A stretch of 64,000 nucleotides of DNA from contig NC_049985.1 in assembly GCF_000003815.2 (NCBI RefSeq), positions 13,171,567 to 13,235,566 of the forward strand, in the 5' to 3' direction. Source of the DNA: Branchiostoma floridae (lineage: Eukaryota > Chordata > Leptocardii > Amphioxiformes > Branchiostomatidae). The notes beneath the pieces are model-generated. The model saw only the letters and a list, made by a program, of their open reading frames with translations, did not search any database and was not told where the DNA came from. Positions 23,015 through 35,611 of the stretch are shown here, piece after piece (the stretch's first letter is position 1; the number at the start of each line of letters is the position of its first letter). A program made the translations under genes and the position numbers.

Positions 23015-26000
23015 TGCACAGCATATTCATTTTAACATCTATCTCCTTGAGATTATGTCATGAAATGCTGAGAAATCCTGGAAGCCTCAAGGTTTTTACA
23101 GGAGCTGCCAATAGAATATGTTATTCTGAGTAGATGTGCTAGAATTTCCAAAGTGCCCTGTATCATTCCTATGAGCAGACAGCAGGTAGGCATCCATGAG
23201 TGTCTGCATGTGCAGTAAATCCACATTTCATGCCTATAGACTCACTCATCTGCAACCAGCATGCGTAATCTGCCTACATCATACATGGCCACCCAGACAC
23301 CAGTTAAGCCTGCATAACATCAACAGAATTCTTCTCCACTGAAATTGTAGCCTTTCCTTTGATGGTAGCAAATTTTGCCATGAAGAATCGATCTTGTGAT
23401 AGATGTAGGTAAGATAAAAGGGGAGCTCTTGGCAGCATAAAGTCTTTAGCAATACTTTTCTTGACAATGTATTTGTCACAGTTACAACAAACTTCAGCAG
23501 TAGATTGAAGAACTAAAAAACACACTAACATGTGCTATATGTCTTGTGCTGCAGCTGCATTTCATGATGATTTGCTGCTGGAACTTACATGTAATTCTGT
23601 ACTGGTATAATTAATGGCCTCATTACAAAACACACTCAAAAACATGTCAACTGTGGCCTCCTTTCACATTTACAAGTCAGAATGATTGAGCGAGATGACA
23701 CTAAGGGAAGGCTAAATCACCTTTTAGTGCACATAATAGGGCTGTTCTGACATGGGTATTGGCAAACCTGTGCAGGCAGTGTAATAGCACGTCCCAAGTA
23801 ACAAATTGGAATTGGTACAGTTCCAGAAAAAAACAACATGTCATCTTTCTACGCAGCTGAGGACAAGTGAATAATACCGGTATATACTACAAGTCTATTT
23901 AAGAGGTGTTACTCTGGATGAGAAAGCATTACAAAGCAGTACCAGTAAGTAGTTTTGTCCATTTCCCCAAGTTTGCTTCCTTAAAATGAATTAGCACTTG
24001 TTATTCAGCAGGTTGCAAATTTTCCACCACCTGTTCCTGCACAGATATGCCAGATTCTTGGCTCTGTATCACCAATTCTAGGGCATGTAGTAGCCCAATG
24101 GGAGGTGTTCTATTACAGCTATAATGAAATGTTGTGGGCCTGCCTACAACATTAGTATAAATCTTCCTAATCCCCAGACTATCACCTCCACTTATACTTG
24201 TTCCCAAGAGTTCAATGCCTTCACAATCTCCATCACAGGGGTTTGGTTGTATGGGAAATATCTTATTAGTATGATAAATTGTAACTATTTCTAGAATTTC
24301 TTGCAGTTGATAACATTTATTAATGACATAGTCAGTATTGACTTCCTGATAATCTTGCCTTGTATCATGATGCACAATTTACCTTGCAACAAATTAAAGC
24401 CCATGCACTATGGTAGTTCCTCTCCTCCTGTGCTCCTGCCCTGTATAACTGACATAGCCAGCTGACATCCTTCCTTTTCTGCATAATTCTATTACTTGAA
24501 TCAAGGTGAATGAAAAGATAGCTTTGTAACAGGTCTTGTGTGTATAAAGTATTGGTGGCAAAATGCAGTGAGCTGCCAGGAGCACCTGATGAGCTTTCAT
24601 TTGATGGGACATTACCTGCTGTGTTCTATTAGACCTCTTCTTCATTATATTTGGGGAACTAGAGTCTTGTTGTGTCATGCCTTTCATATATAATTTGAAA
24701 TTGGTATTCTTAAATGATGATTTGTCTTACATCTTCTATTAATTTTACTGCGATTGTAGATAATACACATTTTGAATGCAAGAGTATTTTTGCCTCCATT
24801 GTTTAAATGGAATATAAGCTAACATAAGTTTCAATACAAATATATCATCTATACCAATTTTGAAACTAATGACTGTAGATGCATCTTTATAACATTTCAT
24901 CCATACACACCTTTGTACATTATGATATGCCGTGTCTAGTAGATAGTCAGCCATAACAAGCATATCTATTCAGTCCTGAGACAGGGAGGCTACTTGTATA
25001 CATCATTCATAGGTAACGCAGGTTGGCTTTTCAGCTGTGTTGATGGCATCATGCCAATGTTTCCTCAATATCTGTAGCACCAACTGCTTATTCCCTCCTA
25101 CTGTCACTCCGAAACAGTCTCTCAAATACAAACAAGGATCTACTGCTTGTTAAGGTTGGATTACCAGTATGATAATCAATACACAAAATATGAAAATTGG
25201 AACATTTTTCTTCCATAAATTCAACTGGCTCTCATTTTCCTTCTGAGAAATTCACCACTTGTTAAGGTTGAGTGCCGTCAATGTATTGGAAGTCTGTCAA
25301 CTTGCTGCAAACTTGCTAGGCATAAATCAGTTTTAATGGATCGTTCTACACTGTAGTTACAAAAGAAGAACAGTTCTAAGAGCCTTCACATACTTTGGTA
25401 CATTGCTTCTAAAAGGAAAGATTTATGTGTATGAGACATGAAAGAAGGAATGCCAATTTAAGATGTTGAGAGAATAGCCAAATAATTGCCACTGGGTGTG
25501 ACTGTCCTAAATACCATGTAGTTATGAAACACCTTCGGTAATGCTTTTGTATAGTGACTGTTTGGGATAACATAACACAATGTAGATGCAGCTGTTTTTC
25601 TGCTTCTATTTCAATGACATCTGTTCGTATTTTGAGTTTTCCTCAACGTGTTCAAGTGAAACAGTTTGGATGAAAAAGAAATTTTAGTGTATACAGAGAA
25701 GATACCTTTTTGTTCACAGACATAACCGGAAAGGGAAACCAGGCACACTTAATTACGTCCTTACAAAATAAGGGAGAGGAAGGGTAAGGTGCTAACACAG
25801 GTGTAAGTGGTCATTATAGTACAGTAACCACCGGAAAGGCATTGACTGATGTGTTTTCATGTCTTTGAAGTTTGTCATTTAATAAAGCAATAGTAAAATG
25901 CAAACCACACAAGGCTTCACATTTACATCATTTTGTTTCTTTTATTTGGGACATGGACCTACGTTTCATGTATAACAATTATTAACATGAAGTGGCCCAC

Positions 26001-27377
26001 ACCTGGGATATTCTACTGATTACACTTGCACAGACAGTAATCTTGTACTGTTTAGAGTTATGGCATCAAAGACTTCTTGAGTAACGTAAAAGGCTATATA
26101 GCCTGAAGCACAGATTGCTACCTTATCAAGCATGCCATCTTAATAGCTGGTTTGACCAACAGTTCCAGTCCTTGCCATTGTTCTAAAATGTTCATTTGGT
26201 GAGAACCCTCAGGCAAGACATTGCCTAACAAACCACAGGACGCAAAGATCTGCAAAGATTATACAGTAAGGACATAAGTATAAGTACGGTTTTTAGAGTC
26301 TTACCAAAGAACAGGTGTTGAGTGTACACTGTAATATGTTTGGGAGGGTAAGGTATATCTAGGGGGTAGACTTCTGACATTATACCATTGATACTGGTAC
26401 ACAGTACATGTATGTTATGTACATTGTGGGGATTGCCCTTTTGACAGATATCTAAAAAGTAATTAAAAGGATAGAAAAACAATTTTTTTTTCAAAATGTT
26501 TGAGAGCAGCACTTACTGATGAACCAAGTATGAAACATATCACAAATAAACATTGAAGGGAAAGGATCAACACTGTAATTTGTAAAGTGTCAGCATAATG
26601 CAAATTTCCTATGAAAATGGGCAGAAATTAGAATCTTAGCCAGGTGAGTCATAATGGTTGGTATTTTTACAGGTGTAGTGTAAGCAAGAGTGTTTGAAAT
26701 GTGCTGACCTGCTACCTTAGTCTTAATCATGCAAGATTTTTTGCAAGAATAATAAAAAGGAAAAACGTTCTGATGGTGGATAAATGCTTTGTCTAGATAT
26801 TTTCAAATCACAGATTCATCCTATATAGTATTAGTAGGGACAATAATAAACACAATCAATGAATTTTGCACTCTGAAAAACAAGGGTCTGGTGGGGTCTA
26901 TATATGCTTCTTCACAAAATCAAGCGAAATGAGGCATGTCGCTGGTGTAAATGCCAAAGCAAACAAGGAAACAGGGAAAGGAAACAGGAAGGTTCCCCTA
27001 AGCTTACATTTGGCATGGTGCCTGGTCGTATATCCTGTGTAACAATATACTCTTTCTCTGTGGGAGATACAACAACTTCCCAAAGTCTGCCTAAACAAAG
27101 AAACTTTGGCGGGCTTGCCAACAATCTCTTTACCATACCTACTCCTGGGACATCCCTCTACAAGACTGCTCAGAACTGGGTCAGCTGAAAGTTCATTCCA
27201 ATGGCTGGAACCACAAGGTGCTAAATGACATAACCCAGGCTGGGTTGTATTTTGGTCCTCTAATGAGTGAGACCTAAGCTTCTGGTACTTTCTCTGGGGA
27301 CACGAAAAATGCAGCACACAGCATTTGAGCTTACCATAAATACTCCAGATGCTATCATATCGTTTTTCTTGCCTCAG
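23015..27377. other. Non-coding DNA, no gene recognised
   Basis: Three successive minus-strand frames (24001-24963) are open for 72-124 codons each but overlap no known domain and are separated by stops without convincing splice sites. They could be a decayed gene or chance. A perfect 14-bp palindrome AGGCTATATAGCCT lies at 26091-26104. A polypyrimidine tract leads into the candidate acceptor at 27377. Confidence 0.5.
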
Positions 27378-27532
27378 AACAAAGAGAATTTTAGAGCAGC
27401 GATTTAGTACACGCGTCTTTTACGAACCATCAGGATTGTGCAAAGCTCAGAATTCCGGCCATTCAGTCTAGCCGTAGCGACGGACTTGAAAAGGACCGCC
27501 ATACGTGAGTCAAATGTTGAAGAGTGCCACAT
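27378..27532. other. CpG-rich patch: candidate exon or promoter, strand undecided
   Basis: About ten CpG dinucleotides fall within some 110 bp of otherwise CpG-poor DNA. On the plus strand, an excellent acceptor (TTTTTCTTGCCTCAG, ending 27377) opens a 30-codon frame (27379-27468) closed by TAG, compatible with a terminal coding exon. On the minus strand, an ATG at 27532 (or 27502, in GTATGGCGG context) opens 42 (or 32) codons to 27404, with basic and hydrophobic residues reminiscent of a short N-terminus. The two readings exclude each other as coding sequence. Neither translation is recognised. A CpG-rich transcription start is a third possibility. Confidence 0.3.
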
Positions 27533-29760
27533 GGTCTGATGTCAGGAAGCAAATTCTCATATGAGCAACATATCTTTCTTTATGTTTGCAAAGTCAACAC
27601 TGTCAAATCCCTAAATTCTCTACTTTAAGGTTCTTAAGGGATTCACCCTTCAGCCAGGATAGTAAACTATAGCCTGAACCCACTCTATTTGAAGTTAGAT
27701 CAACCTAATGTTATTGTAATTTTTCTAATCCCTGAGTTGTTGCTTTGATAGGCCGCCTGGCAAATCTGCAAATTTCCCCCACACAGCCAAATCTTACATG
27801 CTTGGTCAGTGTTAAAGAATTCCTTTAACTTAAGATAAGGCCTTGGGAAACACAGAAAAATATTTCTCATGTGACAGGATTATCAAGAAGAGATAAAATA
27901 CCTCACCAGCAATGTACTTGTCTCAGGACCTATGGCTTATATATAAGTTATAACAGATAGAACTTCTGTGCCATTGACAACCAAGAACTAACATATAATA
28001 TCACAAGACAGATTTTACTAGGTCTTATCTGATACCCCTGAATAAATCTACTGCCCACAGGATTTGCTAAAGGTTACTCAAGGGCACCGAAACAGTCAAC
28101 TTCTTGTTCCCAAGTGTACACTGCACACATTGAATTCACCCACTGACATTCTGGGGGAACTAGGAAGAGAAACATGCTTACCTATAACCATTTAGAGGAG
28201 CTCGAGAGCAGATATGCCTCTGAATATCTGTCCCCATGTTGCTGTTGTCCTGACTGTGTCTGTTACAGTGTCTGTTTCAGTCTGTGGGAGCGCCCTGTCT
28301 GGCCAGTGTCATTCATACAGCTGCTTGTTGATGCAGAGCAATGTGGGGACAACAAAACATATCCCCTCAGCTTACCCTACCAGTGGGCTACTTCCTGACC
28401 GTCACAGCCCTGTAGGGTGGGGGTCAGTGTTAGATCTGTCTGTCATGCTCTGCTTCCATCCCACAGCAACTGGCCTCTTTTGTGTCACCGCACAAAAGCT
28501 CCAAGAGGAACAACTTCACCCATTGTCATGGGAATGAGACCAACAGTGCCTATTCCAGGGCAGGCAGTCTGTTGCCTGAGGCCAACATCTGCACCCCACT
28601 GGCTAACCACTTTACAGATCCTGACCAATCAGATTACACCCTGCTAATTTCTGAAATTTAACCAATGCAGATAAAATCTGCCAAACAGGTCTCACAAGCT
28701 TTAATGCTACCTTTGCTATCAATCTCAATTTAGGCAATTCTATTGTGACATGGGGGTGTGACAGTTTCCAAGTTGTTGGGATACAATTATGAAAATAAAA
28801 TAACTTTTTTCCAGTCAACTTCATGTTTGATAAATAACCTCTTGTTGGCCTCAAAGTCTTTATACAGAGAAAGTTAGCACCAACCCACAGCATTTCCTTT
28901 TCAAGCATTTATCAAAATGGCATACAAAAATGACAATCATTTCCATATAATTGAGTTCAGAAGTGCAGACTGAAATGCAAAATAGTTTTTTCTGTATGTA
29001 GATGATGGCAAAGTATCTTGGAGACATCTTTGCCATTTGTGTTTTTAGCTAATTGTAATGGACTCGTTCATTTCTACAAGAAGAAAGGTGTACATGTAGC
29101 ATGATTTGTGTTTTAGATTCTTGCTGTATTACCAGCTTTTCACACATCTGAACAAAAATATCCAGAATATTTTGTCCATGTGTCTCATGCAGAGCTACAA
29201 TTTACAGAGTCAACATCAATGGAAATTTGAACCTTGAAACGTATTTGGGGGAGGGGGTGGCAAGGTAGCTGAAAAAAAAAATGTGTTTATGCCAAGGAAG
29301 TTAATGGTGAGGAATAGGGTCCCAGGGAGATGCTCATGACCCAGAACTAAATACACCCTTTCCCACAGGCCTCATCACAGCTGACCCTACACATCAGGGG
29401 GAGGTCACACAAAATCACAACAAAACAACTTTCTCACCCTCATGGGCAAAACTAATTCAAAGTTTTCCTACTCTTTATTGAAAATACCAGACAAGGGCAC
29501 AACTCTTTAAACCAAATTCTTAATAAACAAGAGATTATCTAAGGAACAAGAGATTCTGAACAACACAGGGGGAGGGGCAAGGGGAGGTAACAAATCCAGA
29601 GGAAAAGGGTGGTTATCTGTGCAACATATCATTTACTGTCAATCAAGAAGTATATCAGTTACAATGACAGTTTATCAAAAATATCCCTCCCCTTCACAGC
29701 CATCAGTCATCTAAATGAATGGATAATCCTGCCACCCATAGAGAAGGATTACAATATCTT

Positions 29761-29820
29761 TTGTCCTAATTGAGTGGACAGGCAAGCTAATTACTTGTTA
29801 ATGAGGTTGACAATTGCTGC
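29761..29820. promoter_or_regulatory. Cluster of TAAT-core homeodomain-type motifs (candidate enhancer fragment)
   Basis: Within about 60 bp there are CCTAATTGAG, GCTAATTACTTG, GTTAATGAGG and a CAATTG, four homeodomain-compatible cores. The segment lacks the simple A/T runs seen around it. The regulatory role is inferred from motif density only. Confidence 0.25.
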
Positions 29821-30796
29821 TATTTCTGTGGAATGGTCTCAAATTGCTGGGAGTTTATTCAGAGGAAGAAGCATTCAATGCAGCTAGTCTAATCAGGTCT
29901 GCTGTCACTGACATATTTGAACAGCAGTCATTTTACATGCCAAAGGATCCTATGGGAAGTCAATGCATGGATATAATTTGTTAGGATCAAAGTACATGTG
30001 TTAATTTATTTGTTTTATCATCACTGATACATTTCAACATCATAAAGTTTACATATGTTTAAAAAAATCATTGCTTATTAGCATAATCAAATGGTAGCAT
30101 GACTTTGAAGGTTTCAACAAATCTTAGTGAGAGCTTGTGTCTTGCCTAGAAGAAAGACGCTTCACAGAAATGAGTTTTGTGAGAAATGCTTGAGTGGTTG
30201 ACAGCCAATACAGGTCAGAACCAATACAGGTACATTGTATGTTCTTGCTATTTTGCAGGTGCATCATTATGTAAAAGTTAATATGATGTTTAGAAATACT
30301 TAAACAAATAAAGAGAAAAATGACGTCATATTTTTCTGTATATCCCCCCAATTTACTCTGGTAAGCACACGCTACTAACATTCCCAGAAGCATAATGAAA
30401 TAAGAAAACAGATCTACCCTGGAACATTGGTCATAAAAAAAACCAGCCTGCAATCAATACAAATCATCCTGACTATGTTTACACCAGTCACCAGACAGGG
30501 CGAAATGACTCCCAACCCACTTATATGTACCACAAACAGACAATAAATCTTGTGCTGAACCATTCCTGACCCTCACAGCACTGGACAGTTTGTCTGTGCA
30601 TCTTAACAGCATCTCTGGAATGTGTGACAGTTTATCACTACTGGAGGTTGACATTCAGAAAGGTGAGGCCTGGTGAGGGTGATACAGAGAAGTGCAAAGG
30701 GGGTTGCACAATAAATGAAGCCACAAAAATATCTAAAAAAAAATAGTATGAGATTGCCAATAGGGACAAGTGGAAATTGACAAGAATTTGAATAAA

Positions 30797-30812
30797 ATAT
30801 ATATATATATAT
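30797..30812. repeat. (AT)8 microsatellite
   Basis: Sixteen bases of pure alternating AT in AT-rich non-coding DNA. Confidence 0.9.
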
Positions 30813-33800
30813 GAGCAATAAGGGTGCATGCTGCTGTCAATTCAATAGGTGGTTGGCGGTTTTCTTGTTTTTGCACAAAGAAAGAAACCCTCTTGTTTTT
30901 CCCATGTGTTAAACATGTGCATTCCTTCATCCAAAGCTATTGGATCAAGAGGAATGGTCCAGAATATAACCTTTATATTCAAAACACACCATTGTTGCAT
31001 GTACATGTACGTGAATCATAATGCGGAATTGAATTATTTTGTTTGTACCAACCTATGTAGATTAGCTCCAAATGTGCCCTTTCCAGTCTGGAACAAAACC
31101 ACAAAATGAATCTACCCTCCAACAATATACTGAATAGTTGATAAATAAAATTAGAGGTAACGTGTGTTCCTTTTATAGGAAATTCAATACTAGTAAAACT
31201 ATATAGTGTCCGGTATATATCATTTCTGGTTTTCAAGAGTGACCACTTTTATTTTCTCAGGCTATTCATTGAATAAAGAATTTTTTCCGGGCAATAGATG
31301 GAAATACAGGACAATGGGTATCCCAGATCGGTTAGTTTTGGTTGATAATTGATTTGAGATTGATGGCACAATAGGTCACTAAATTTTCATCCGATGAAAT
31401 ATCCGTGAAATCACTGAAAAGGTGTTATTTCCTAAAGAGTAACAACTAAAAGACAGGAATATTTCAAATGAAATGTTACCTGAAATCCTTGATGCTGTCT
31501 TTATAAGACTTAGTGTACAACTGCTTTAGAACAATGATAACAAATCTCTTTTCATAAGCAATTTTGGACTGAAAAAAGGCAGAAGCCTTAGAAGTTCAAA
31601 TTTTAACGACTCAGCCTTAACCAGTCAGATTGATGACCGGAACATCTTTTAGACCATGATACTGATTGGTTCAAAAGAACTTTCAATTAGGAGCCATCTT
31701 TTGTTCACCACCACGGAGCCTATGAATAGGCCTGTCAAGGGATGTCTGGCATTCATGCTGATCCTTCACAAAGTAACAATAGATCACTGAGAACCAAGTA
31801 GGCCTAAATGCTTTGGCTATAGAAAAAAAAAAATACCAGGTAGGAAACATTTCAGTCTACACTCCTTTGAAACCATGAGGAGGGGAAATGCACAGGAGGA
31901 CCTACATCATAGCTTTGTCTAGTAAACATGAAAGACACTATATATGGAAGATACTTGTATCTTTGCAACTGAAAAGACCTAGACATCCTTACAACATCAT
32001 GTACTGAGTATGAGTGCGTCAACTACATGTACATGTATATGTAGCTGGTCATGCAACAATTGTCATGAACCTATAGTTAGTACAAAGTTGAATCAAGGAG
32101 TTAAGCTGAACAAGTCTAGGCTTGGCACTTAGTATGGACTGACAGAGAAAACTCTTTGTTCAAGACTTTGAAGTAAAGGCAGTGCTTAGCAAGAATAAAC
32201 AACTGTCTCCCAAGTTGTTTCTCGTCCTTTTCCAAGTTCTTTCCCTCATGTCTGGTCAGCATTTTCCCATGAAATAGCAAACAGCACTAAAAGAGTACAA
32301 GTTAAGTGTTTACAACTTGTTAGTACAACCGACAATACAGCCCCAGTCAAGATGTTTTGTCTACACACTGAAGTGGACGACAATTGCTGTCAGGAGAAGA
32401 GGGCTAAGAAGTACTCTTTAGTGTGAAACAAACTGGTTCAATTGAAGGACACTGAAGAAACATGACACACCAGAGTAAACTACACTTGTGTTCGGCATAA
32501 CAAAAACAGAAGGTCGAACCACAGAATGTTGTCAACACCTAAAATTCTTCAGTGTTTTAAAGCTTTAAAGCATGCACCTTGTCACACTAAAATTTAACTC
32601 TAAGGAAGACAGTTTGAAATCTGATTCACCAGAATGTGGTAGATTCCTAATATTCAGTTGCATATCTTCATCTAAGGGTATCCTGTTTAATATTCAATGC
32701 TAAATGCAAATTGAAGTTGATATATTGGGTATAAAAGCATTGTCAGCATTGATCAACAATACTGCTTCCTTTGTTATCCTTCCATACACATAAAACATAT
32801 CTGTAATACAATTCTCCCTACCGTCTAATCGATAAGCTTGCAGCATAACTATTTCCAATTTCATCATTGTATTGATTCTGTTCTGCCCATTTTGACATGT
32901 TAGTCCCACAAGACAAGGTCAAAATTCTACACACGACTTCCTCTACGTACCAAATTTGTCAATGAAGAACTGTTTTGATCATTCACGTTATCATGTTGTA
33001 GTCGCATTAATTTGCAGCTATATACACAATGTACTTGTTTTGATAATTTCTTCCAGAATACATGTACATGAGCAATAAAACATTAATTAAGGTTATTCAG
33101 AAACACTCCCATCAAATCAATAGTGCAGTGACACCTGCATATACTAAAAATTCTTACAGGGTTCCCTACAAGAAACGGTCATTATGTTCTATCTTAGAAC
33201 TAGTTCACTTCTCCATCTTTATCTCCCAGTACCGATGTCAAGCTAAATCCTGGGACTACCTCTTCAAAAACAATAAGAAAACCGATTCAAGTAACTTACA
33301 GTCTCATATCATGACTTTGTTAGGAAACTTACTTTCCAGATCATTCCCCAAACAATTAACGTTCTCTTTCATAGGATATAGGTTCACTTAGATGCAATAA
33401 CCACCTTTATTCTAACAATTTGTCAAAATACATTGCTGCATTATCCTGCATTTATCTGCCACGGGATTAATGATAAGTAAATCCAATTAAGTCCAAAGGA
33501 AATTAGCAAAGCTTTCAGACAACCTGTCGCTATATAAAAATGTCACTACAGGTCTCGAGGGGAGGCCCAAAATATCAAGGGAACTGGCACAAATCAATAG
33601 AACAATAATAAGAATTGGTGAAAATTGGTGAAAATGTGAACAAAGAACACTTCAAGTAATAGAAAACGGAACAGTATACAGTTGGTATGTTAGAATTACA
33701 AATGTATGTATACTGAATGAGAAATTATGTGAAAGAATGATCAAACCTTCGCAGAGAACATTTACGCTCCATAACAAATGTAGCTATGGTACATTTACAG

Positions 33801-34608
33801 CAATTATTGATCTGGATGAAGACCTATGCCTCTCCCCTTCCTAGAGACAATTTTGTGGGATACAAAACTCTACGCTTCATCAAGCAATCAATGATAATAT
33901 AATCATGACCCGCTGTGACATGCATTGTATAAGACATGAACAAATTTCCCTAGATCCGTCAATTTGGTTATGGTATCAGAATAATCCAATGTGACAAGAA
34001 TATTTCCCTTGCATAAGTAGAGAATAAGTACTCAAAAATTTGTGTGAAAATTGTGGAACCAGTAGCAAATGGCTCTCCGCAAACTGAATACATAATACGG
34101 TAGTACCAAATGGCCAAAATATTCCCAAATTGGGGCAATTTTAGTTTCTTCAGTGTACAGATAGGACAGATGGAGACTAGGCAAGTGTATAATGCACAAT
34201 GTCAAAGATGACCACTCAATTTATTTTGCTTCTTACTCCTTACATGTCTACTGTAGTTTCTGTCATGTGAAGTAAGAAAAATCCTAGCTTCCATGCATTT
34301 AAACCTTGTTATATAATGTCAATCTAGGAGAAACTGCCTTATTTTGTATGATATGCTGTGACATCATGTGTAAAGATTAATAGTTTCTGTTCTTTACCAC
34401 ATTTGCTTGGGGTGGGGATAAGGGTTTGATGGGTTTAGCCTAGGGACTTCAACACCAAGTAGAGAACACCTATAAAATATAAGCGTTAAAAACCCACTCT
34501 CCAAATCCCCCTAAAATGCAGCAAAAGCCACTTATCTGTTTCAAAATCATACTGCTAACTATAGAAGAAGAAGAATGAATCCTTTCTCCTGGCGAACATG
34601 GCACTTAC

Positions 34609-34742
34609 CGGCAGATATCGTAGGTAATTTCCTGGCACCCGGCGCCCTTGGCAAACTGCACCGATCCTACGCAAACCTGTCCCATCTTCTTCCTCCTCCC
34701 GTCCAGGAAAACTACGGTGTCTACTTGTCCATTACTTGACAT
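34609..34742 (-). CDS. First coding exon of an unidentified minus-strand gene
   Basis: The exon encodes 44 codons plus two bases. The ATG at 34742 directly follows an in-frame TAA, so translation cannot start further upstream within this exon. It ends at a consensus donor (TGCCG/GTAAGTG, GT at 34608-34607), phase 2. Its GC and CpG content exceed those of the flanks, in keeping with coding sequence. The peptide has a strand-like VDTVVFLDGRRKK, a second strand-like VCVGSVQFAKG, then CQEITYDIC, which could begin a helix. This order resembles the first strands and helix of a ubiquitin-like fold such as the F1 lobe of FERM proteins (band 4.1 relatives or JAK kinases). That is only a fold-level guess; no family motif is diagnostic. 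The following exons should lie to the left and are not recognised. Confidence 0.5.
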
Positions 34743-35511
34743 TTATGCCTCCTGTAAGGTCCGCACATGACAGCTTCACGGCAAGTTATGGCATCAATGA
34801 TCCCAACGCACAAACTCTTCACCATTTGTACGACAAGGTGAAGGGGAAGTGACTGCAATTCTCCGGTTCTAAATTTCCTTTCTGCAGTTCTCTCATTTAC
34901 TGATCGATGTTTTCTGTTGCGCAAAGAGAGGTACGGCAAGTGAGACTGAGAAGAAGAACTGCCCTTTTTAACAACAGGAAAAGCAACGTGACCACAGTAT
35001 ACATACAGCACTTTTGTACTACTACATCCCTAATTCAAACAAATCTCCAGCAAGCGTTGAGGCAAACACAGGGCTATTCTCATATGGATGGATGAAAAAT
35101 ATCCAAGGAGACTAAGTCAGTGCACAGCAATCATCCTGTCTTCCCATACTGACATTGCTGTAATCAAGGCAGGAAGGTCACAGGCAGCAGGTACTTTATC
35201 CAATTTAGTCACTCTTTTGTCACAAGCTCGCAGATGGGTTCAATGTCACAACGTTATCTACCGCTGCCCTCTTTGTGACCTACGGAGCAGTGCACTGACT
35301 TTCAATGTTTCTCAACGTGGACAAAACTTCATGCAGGAAAGCTGACCTTCATGCAGCAAAACATAATGTATCTAGGATGATGTCTAAACTCTGCATTGAA
35401 ATACAAAATAGTACACAACATCTTTACAGAAAAGCAACAGCACATAAACTTACCATTGGCAATGTCAGAGAGTCGAGTCTTATAAAGCTATCCTGTAGAC
35501 CTCAGAAAATA
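34743..35511. other. Presumed 5' flank or leader of the minus-strand gene; no other gene
   Basis: Upstream of the ATG at 34742 the minus strand has short open frames but no recognisable protein. I see no clear TATA box. The interval ends at the assembly gap. Confidence 0.4.
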
Positions 35512-35611
35512 NNNNNNNNNNNNNNNNNNNNNNNNNNNNNNNNNNNNNNNNNNNNNNNNNNNNNNNNNNNNNNNNNNNNNNNNNNNNNNNNNNNNNNNNN
35601 NNNNNNNNNNN
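35512..35611. other. Assembly gap, 100 N
   Basis: Exactly 100 undetermined bases, a standard placeholder for a gap of unknown size. Spacing across it is not meaningful, and reading frames that run through it are artefacts. Confidence 0.99.

Larger units (their letters stand above)
27533..34608. other. Non-coding DNA, presumed intron of the minus-strand gene starting at 34742
   Basis: If the exon at 34609-34742 is real, this interval begins with its first intron. I recognise no following exon. A cluster of homeodomain-type cores lies at 29761-29820 and another TAAT-rich patch at about 33461-33500. Frames up to about 109 codons are unremarkable. Confidence 0.5.

Noticed and set aside
24001-24963. 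Three consecutive minus-strand frames of 124, 97 and 72 codons
   Set aside because: No domain is recognisable and no convincing splice sites join them. By a rough estimate of 0.06-0.07 stops per codon at this base composition, frames of about 120-140 codons are expected once or twice in a 64-kb window.
26898-27317. 139-codon minus-strand frame
   Set aside because: No known motif, an overlapping plus-strand frame of similar length, and length within chance expectation.
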